NCBI RefSeq assembly: GCF_036038375.1
Contig: NZ_CP107935.1
Span: 8,990,001-9,054,000 of the forward strand
Length of the DNA stretch: 64,000 bases
DNA from: Streptomyces sp. NBC_00414
Lineage (GTDB): Bacteria > Actinomycetota > Actinomycetes > Streptomycetales > Streptomycetaceae
Direction of reading: 5' to 3'
The position numbers and the translations under genes are program-made. This document shows, one piece after another, positions 29,901 through 38,900 of this stretch. Under the pieces are notes generated by a model. It did not search any database. It was not told the origin of the DNA and saw only the letters and a program-made list of their open reading frames with translations. How positions within the stretch are numbered: position 1 is the first letter of the stretch; every line of letters begins with the position of its first letter.

Positions 29901-32900
29901 ACCAGGCCGACGAGAGCTGGGCGGCGGCCCGAATGTCCGCCACCGAGCAACCCCGCGAGGCCATCTGGGTGGACCCGGTGTCCCTGCCCCGGCCGGCGGA
30001 CGACACGGCCGTCACTGAGGTCCCGGCCCGCACGCCGCAGGACCCGGATGCGGCACCCGTCGTGCCGGAGCCGGTCCTGCGTTCCTTCAAGCTGGGGAAC
30101 TTCGAGTTCACCAACCTGAACCAGACGGAGAAGTACGTCGAGAAGGCGGTCCGGATCGTCGAGCTGCTCGACGAGCACAGCACCATCAAGAACTACGTCG
30201 CCGGCCGTCCGGTCCGGATCACCCTGCATGTGCGGACGACGGAGACCCCGGCCGACGTGACGGACCGCGGTGATGCCGGTGTCGACATCAACCTGGCGAG
30301 TTACTACTTCGAGAAGTACGACATCGGTTACATCATGGGGATGCTGGCCCATGAGATCGGCCTGCACCCCCTCGCCTCCCGGGATACGAAGATCCCCGAG
30401 GAGGAGGACCTGTACAGGGGCATGCCCCTGATGGTGCCGGGCCTGGAGACCCTGAAGACGCCGCGCTTCATGAACACCGAGGACGCCGGTCAGGAAGACC
30501 ACATCATGGCGGCCTTCCCGCACACCATCCGGCACGGCATCTACCGGGACATTGTGCTGGAGATGGCCGAGGTGCTCGCGCAGCACGTACGGGTCGGTGT
30601 CGCGGGCGCGAAGCCCAAGGACGTCACGGACCTGATCGACACGTACCTGATGGATCTCGCGTCCATCGCGGTCACCAACGACCACCGGGCGCGAGCGGTC
30701 CGAGACCCGGCCTACACGGCGAGGGTCTACAACGCCTACAAGGCCCAGCTCGCCGAGCGTCTTGCCCAGGACAGTCCCGTACGGCCTCTGCTGCCCGCCG
30801 ACAAGGGCAGGTTCGGTGTTTTGGGTGACTTCGCCGCACTGGCCACCAGCGTCGGTACCAACAACCGCGGCGACAGCATCCAGCGACCCGTCGCCCCGGA
30901 GCAGCCCGGCGGCAACCCCGGCGAGGCTCGCCCCCGACTGCCCCAGACCGACACGGCCAACACGGACGCTACGGCCAACACGGCCAACAGGATCGGCACG
31001 GCGGCCACCGGCGTCTCGCCGCGCATGCTGCAGGACCCGAACGCGACGCCCACAGCGCCTGAACCGGTCCTCACCCCCTTCAAGTCGGGGAACTTCGAGT
31101 TCACCAACCTGAAGCACACGAACGAGGTGTACCGCGACAAGGCGGTCCGGATCATCGAGCTGCTCAGGAAGCACGACACGATCCGTAACTACGTGGGCAG
31201 CCGTCCGGTCCGGATCACCCTGCATGTGCGGACCACGGAGACCCCGGCCGACGTGACGGACCGCGGTGATGCCGGTGTCGACATCAACCTGGCGAGTTAC
31301 TACTTCGAGAAGTACGACATCGGTTACATGATGGGGATGCTGGCCCATGAGATCGGCCTGCACCCGCTGGCCTCCAAGGACACGAACATCCCCGACGAGG
31401 AGGAGATGTTTGCCGGAATGCCGTTGGCCGTGCCGGGGCTGTCGGACCTGAAGACGCCGCGCTTCATGAACACCGAGGGTGCGGGTCAGGCGGACCACAT
31501 CATGGCGGCGTTCCCGAGCAGTACGAGGCATCGGATCTACCGGGACATCGTGGTCGGCATGGCCCATGATCTGGCGGAGGAGGCGCGGACGGGTGAGGAG
31601 GGTGCGAAGGCGAAGGACGTCACGGACCTGATCGACACCTATCTGATGGACCTGGCGACGATCGCGCTCACCAATGACAAGCGCAAGGACGCTGCCTGGG
31701 AGCCGCGTTACACGGCGAAGGTCTACAACGCCTACAAGGAGCAGTTCGCCGCACAGCTGACGCAGGACAGCCCCGTGAGGAGCCTGCTGCCGGCCGACAA
31801 GAGCTGGTACAACGTGACCGGCAACTTCCTGGGTCTGGGCAGCAGCGTCGCGTTCAACAACCAGGGCGACAGCATCCAGACCGTCGCTCCGGCACAGGCA
31901 CAGAGCGGCACCGAGACCGGCGAAGCGCGCCCGCGGCTCACCGGCAGCAACACGGATGCGCCACTGGGGTCCCGGCCGAACGGCTCACCGCGCTCTGGGG
32001 GATCGCGGGACAGGCGCCCTCGTTTCGTGGTGCGGTCGGGCTTCGACGCGCGGCGGTTCACCTACGACGGTGACCCGGTCACCGATCTGACCGTGCGTAT
32101 CGCGCTGCGCGGTACGGAGAGCCAGAAGGCGCATGCCTTCGCTCAACTCGGCGCGGGTGTCGCCGAGTTCCTCAACGAACCCGGCTACCGCCTGCCGAAC
32201 GGTGACCTGTTGCATGTGACGGTCGAGTTGGTCGATCCGTCGCAGCTGTCGCAGCCGTCGCCGGAGTCGTCGCCGAAGGGTCCGCATCTGACGGTGGACC
32301 TGGTCGGCCGGGACCGGGCGATGGACCAGGTCACGTGGTGGGCGGACGCGGATCCGGTGCAGATGGTGCATGAGCTGACGCATCAGCTCGGTCTGCGGGA
32401 CGAGTACCGGGACGCGGACTCCCCGCAGCGTCCGCACATCCCGGGCAGTCTCCTCGGCGATCTCAACGCGGCTCCCGAGGATGCCTCACTCGCCGCCAAG
32501 GGCCTTCGCGGCAGACACCTGGCGCTGCTGAGCGCGCTGATCGGGGACGTGACCCAGCGGCCCGAGCGAGGTGCGCAGGAGGACGGCGAGCAGACCTGGG
32601 ACAAGATCCGCGAGGACACCGACGAGGTCCGCCGCGAGGCCATCTGGGTCGACCCGGTCTCCCTGCCCCGACCGGCGGACGGTACCGACAACAACGCGTC
32701 GTCCACAGGGGTCCCGGCGCACATGCTGCAAGGCTCCAACTCCAACTCCAACTCCAATTCCAACCCGACACCTGGCACCGCCGCCGCACCCGACTCCGGA
32801 CCCTTCGTGATGGAGAACTTCGAGTTCACCAATCTGAAGCGTTCGAATGAGAGGTACCGGGACAAGGCGACTCGGATCGTCGAGCTGCTCAGGGACCATC

Positions 32901-35900
32901 CGACGATCAAGGCGTACGTCGGCGACCGTCCCGTCCGGATCACCTTGCACGTGCGGACGACGGAGCCTCCGGCGGACGTGCGCGACCTGGGTGACGAGGG
33001 CGTCCAGATCAACCTGGCCAGTTACTACTTCGAGAAGTACGACATCGGTTACATCATGGGCATGCTGGCCCATGAGATCGGCCTGCACCCGCTGGCCTCC
33101 AAGGACACGAACATCCCCGACGAGGAGGAGATGTTCGCCGGAGTGCCGTTGGCCGTGCCGGGGCTGGCGCACTTGACGCCGCCGCGCACGATGAGCACCG
33201 ACGGTGCGGGTCAGGCCGACCACGTCATGGCCGCCTACCCCAGTGGCACCAGGCATGGGATCTACCGCGACATCGTGCTGAAGATGGCGGAGATGATGGC
33301 GGAGTTCGCGCAGGCACAGGTGCCGGGAGCCAAGCTCCAGGACGCCACGGACCTGATCGACACCTACCTGATGGACCTCGCCTCCATTGCGGTCACCAAC
33401 GACCACCGGGTGAACGCGGCACGAGAGCCCGGCAACACGGCCAAGGTCTACAACGCGTACAAGGAGCAGTTCGCGGCGCGCATGGCCGACGACAGCCCCG
33501 CCCGTGCCCTGCTGCCCCCGGACAAGGGCATGTTCGGCGTCATACGGGACTTCGCCACACTGGCCGCCGGCGTCGCCACCAACAACCGCGGCGACAGCAT
33601 CCAGCCGCCCGCGCCGACGGACGAGGCCCGCCCCCGTCTCCCGCAGCCGACCGACAGCGCTCAGCAGACCGAGGAGTCCATCGAGCAAGCCCCGTCGACC
33701 GAGCAAGCCCCGTCGACCGGACCGCGGTTGAAGGGGCCGCGCGACAGCCGACCTCGGTTCGTGGTGCGCTCGGGCTTCGATGCGCGGCGGTTCACCTATG
33801 ACGGCGAACCGGTCACGGACCTCACGGTCCGCATCGCGCTGCGCGGAACGGCGGAGGAAACCCCGCGCGCGTTCGGTCAACTCAGCGCGGGTGTGGCCGA
33901 GTTCCTGAACAGTCCCGGCTACCGGCTGCCGAATGGTGACCGGCTCCATGTGACGGTCGAGTTGGTCGATCCGTCGCAGCCTTCGATGGGGCGGTCGCCG
34001 GAGTCCTTGCCGAAGGGTCCGCATCTGACGGTGGACCTGGTCGGCCGGGATCAGGGGATGGACCAGGTCACGTGGTGGGCGGACGCGGATCCGGTGCAGA
34101 TGGTGCATGAGCTGACGCATCAGCTCGGTCTGCGGGACGAGTACCGGGACGCGGATTCTCCGCAGCGTCCGCACATTCCGGGAAGTCTCCTCGGTGACCT
34201 GAACGCGGCCCCCGAGGACTCTTCGCTGGCCGCCAAGGGTCTTCGCGGCAGGCACCTGGCGCTGCTGAGCGCGCTGATCGGCGACGTAAAGCCTCGTCCG
34301 CAGGGGAGCGAACTTGAGGACACCGGGCGGACCTGGGACGAGGTGCGCATCGACACCAAGGAGGTCCTGCGCGAGTCGGTCTGGGTGGACCCGGTGTCCC
34401 TGCCCCGGCCGGCGGACGACACGGCCGTCACTGAGGTCCCGGCCCGCACGCCGCAGGACCCGGATGCGGCACCCGTCGTGCCGGAGCCGGTCCTGCGTTC
34501 CTTCAAGCTGGGGAACTTCGAGTTCACCAACCTGAACCAGACGGAGAAGTACGTCGAGAAGGCGGTCCGGATCGTCGAGCTGCTCGACGAGCACAGCACC
34601 ATCAAGAACTACGTCGGCGACCGTCCGGTCCGTATCACCTTGCATGTGCGGACGACGGAGACCCCGGCGGACGTGCGCGATCTGGGCGACGAGGGCGTCC
34701 AGATCAACCTGGCCAGCTATTACTTCGAGAAGTACGACATCGGCTACATGATGGGGATGCTGGCCCACGAGATCGGCCTGCACCCCCTCGCCTCCCGGGA
34801 TACGAAGATCCCCGAGGAGGAGGACCTGTACAGGGGCATGCCCCTGATGGTGCCGGGCCTGGAGACTCTGAGTACGCCGCGCTTCATGAACACCGAGGGT
34901 GCGGGCCAGGCCGACCACATCATGGCGGCCTTCCCCCACACCATCCGGCATGGCATCTACCGCGACATCGTCGTAGAGATGGCCGAGGTGCTCGCGCAGC
35001 ACGCGCGGGTCGGGGTGGCGGGTGCCAAGGCGAAGGACGTCACGGACCTGATCGACACCTATCTGATGGACCTGGCGTCCATCGCGGTCACCAACGACCA
35101 CCGGGCGAGGGCGATCAAGGACCCGGCCTACACGGCGAGGGTCTACAACGCCTACAAGACCCAGCTCGCCGAGCGCCTTGCTCCGGACAGCCGTGTCCGC
35201 CCGCTGTTGCCCGGGGACAAGGGCAGATTCGGTGTCCTGGGTGATTTCGCCGCACTGGCCACCAGCGTCGGTACCAACAACCGCGGCGACAGCATCCAGC
35301 AGCCGACCGCCCCGGAGCAGACCAGCGGCGATCCCGCGGAGGCACGCCCCCGACTGCCCCAGACCGACACCGACGGCACGGCCGACACGGACGCTACGGC
35401 CGACATGGACGCTACGGCCGACACGGCGACCATCGGCGTCTCGCCGCGCATGCTGCAGGACCCGCCCGCGGCACCGACCACCGCCACCGACACTGCCGCC
35501 GAACCGACTCTCATCCCCTTCAAGTCGGGGAACTTCGAGTTCACCAACCTGAAGCACACGGACGAGAGGTATCGCGACAAGGCGGTCCGGATCATCGAAC
35601 TGCTCCGGAAGCACGACACGATCAAGACCTATGTCGACGATCGTCCGGTCCGTATCACCCTGCACGTGCGGACGACGGAGACCCCGGCGGACGTACGCGA
35701 CCTGGGCGAGGACGGCGTCCAGATCAACCTGGCGAGTTACTACTTCGAGAAGTACGACATCGGTTACATCATGGGGATGCTGGCCCATGAGATCGGCCTG
35801 CACCCGCTGGCCTCCAAGGACACGAACATCCCCGACGAGGAGGAGATGTTTGCCGGAATGCCGTTGGCCGTGCCGGGGCTGTCGGACCTGAAGACGCCGC

Positions 35901-38900
35901 GCTTCATGAACACCGAGGGTGCGGGTCAGGCGGACCACATCATGGCGGCGTTCCCGAGCAGTACGAGGCATCGGATCTACCGGGACATCGTGGTCGGCAT
36001 GGCCCATGATCTGGCGGAGGAGGCGCGGACGGGTGAGGAGGGTGCCAAGGCGAAGGACGTCACGGACCTGATCGACACCTATCTGATGGACCTGGCGACG
36101 ATCGCGCTCACCAATGACAAGCGCAAGGACGCTGCCTGGGAGCCGCGTTACACGGCGAAGGTCTACAACGCCTACAAGGAGCAGTTCGCCGCACAGCTGA
36201 CGCAGGACAGCCCCGTGAGGAGCCTGCTGCCGGCCGACAAGAGCTGGTACAACGTGACCGGCAACTTCCTGGGTCTGGGCAGCAGCGTCGCCTTCAACAA
36301 CCAGGGCGACAGCATCCAGACGGCCATGCCCGCGCCGAGCAGCAGTGATACCGGCGAAACGCACCCCCGGCTCTTGCAGGACAGCACCCAGTCCGCGCTG
36401 CGGGGCGGGCCGTCCGGCACCGAGCGGCCGAGGAGAGGACCACGGGACAGGCGCCCCCGTTTCGTGGTGCGGTCGGGCTTCGACGCGCGGCGGTTCACCT
36501 ACGACGGTGACCCGGTCACCGACCTGACGGTGCGCATCGCGCTGCGCGGTACGGAGAGCCAGAAGGCGCATGCCTTCGCACAACTCGGCGCGGGCGTGGC
36601 TGAGTTCCTGAACAGTCCCGGATACCGGCTGCCGAACGGTGACCTGTTGCATGTGACGGTCGAGTTGGTCGATCCGTCGCAGCCGTCACAGCCGTCGCTG
36701 GAGCTGTCGCCGGAGTCTTCGTCGAAGGGTCCGCATCTGACGGTGGACCTGGTGGGCCGGGATCAGGCGATGGACCAGGTCACGTGGTGGGCGGACGCGG
36801 ATCCGGTGCAGATGGTGCATGAGCTGACGCATCAGCTCGGTCTGCGGGACGAATACCGCGACGCGGATTCTCCGCAGCGTCCGCACATCCCGGGCAGTCT
36901 CCTCGGTGACCTGAACGCGGCCCCCGAGGACGCCTCGCTGGCCGCCAAGGGCCTTCGCGGCAGGCACCTGGCGCTGCTCGGTGCGCTGATCGGGGACGTG
37001 ACCCCGCGGCCCGAGCGAGGTGCGCAGGAGGACAGCGAGCAGACCTGGAACAAGATCCGCGAGGACACCGACGAGGTCCGCCGCGAGGCCATCTGGGTCG
37101 ACCCGGTCTCCCTGCCCCGACCGGTGGGCGACGGGACCGACACCACCGCGTCCACCGGGGTCCCGGCGCACATGCAGCAGGACCCGGACCGGACGCCCGC
37201 CGCGCCGGAGCCGGCCCTTCGTGCCTTCAAGGTGGGGAACTACGAGTTCACCAACCTGAACCAGACGGACAGGTACGTCGACAAGGCGGTCCGGATCATC
37301 GAGCTGCTCGACGAGCACAACACGATCAAGAACTACGTCGCCGGCCGTCCGGTCCGTATCACCTTGCACGTGCGGACGACGGAGGCCCCGGCCGACGTAC
37401 GCGATCTGGGTGACGAGGGCGTCCAGATCAACCTGGCCAGCTATTACTTCGAGAAGTACGACATCGGTTACGTCATGGGGATGCTGGCCCATGAGATCGG
37501 CCTGCACCCCTTGGCTTCCCGCAACGCGCGGATCCCGGAGGAGGAGGACCTGTATCGCGGCATGCCCCTGATGGTGCCGGGCCTGGAATCCCTGAGTACC
37601 CCGCGTTTCATGAACACCGAGGGTTCGGGTCAGGAAGACCACATCATGGCGGCCTTCCCGCACACCATCCGGCATGGCATCTACCGGGACATCGTGCTGG
37701 AGATGGCCGAGGTGCTCGCGCAGCACGTACGGGTCGGGGTGGCGGGGGCCAAGGCGAAGGACGTCACGGACCTGATCGACACGTATCTGATGGATCTCGC
37801 CTCGATCGCGGTCACCAACGACCACCGGGCGCGAGCGGTCCGAGACCCGGCCTACACGGCGAGGGTCTACAACGCCTACAAGGCCCAGCTCGCCGAGCGT
37901 CTTGCCCAGGACAGTCCCGTACGGCCTCTGCTGCCCGCCGACAAGGGCAGGTTCGGTGTTTTGGGTGACTTCGCCGCACTGGCCACCAGCGTCGGTACCA
38001 ACAACCGCGGCGACAGCATCCAGCGACCCGTCGCCCCGGAGCAGCCCGGCGGCAACCCCGGCGAGGCTCGCCCCAGGCTGCCCCAGGCCAACACCGAGCC
38101 GACGTCGGAGCCCACGCCCGAGCCCGCGCCGACGCCACTGACGGAGCCGACCCCGGAGCCGGTCCTCACCCCCTTCAAGTCGGGGAACTTCGCTTTCACG
38201 AACCTGAAGCACACGGACGAGAGGTACCGGGACAAGGCCGTCCGCATCATCGAGCTGCTGCGGGACCACCCGACGATCAAGTCGTACGTCGGTGAGCGCC
38301 CCGTCCGGATCACCCTGCACGTACGGACGACGGAGACCCCGGCGGACGTACGCGACCTGGGTCAGGACGGCGTCCAGATCAACCTGGCGAGCTACTACTT
38401 CGAGAAGTACGACATCGGTTACGTCATGGGGATGCTGGCCCATGAGATCGGCCTGCATCCGCTCGCCTCCCGGAACGGGGACATCCCGGACGAGGAAGCC
38501 ATGTTCCGAGGCATCCCGCTGCCTGTGCCGGGGCTGGCCGACCTGCGGACTCCGCGCACGATGAACACCGACAGCGCGGGTCAGGCGGACCACATCATGG
38601 CCGCGTTCCCCAGCAGTACACGGCACGGGATCTACCGGGACATCGTCCTGAAGATGGCCGACATGCTGGCCGAGGCCGCGCAGGCGGGTGTGGAGGGTGC
38701 CAAGGCCAAGGACGTCACCGACCTGATCGACACCTACCTCATGGACCTCGCCTCGATCGCGATCACCAGCGACTACCGGATGAACGCGGCGAAGGAACCG
38801 GGCAACACGGCCAAGGTCTACAACGCGTACAAGGCGCTGTTCGCGGCGCGCATGGCTGATGACAGTCCCGCCCGTGCCCTGCTGCCGGCCGACAAGGGCA

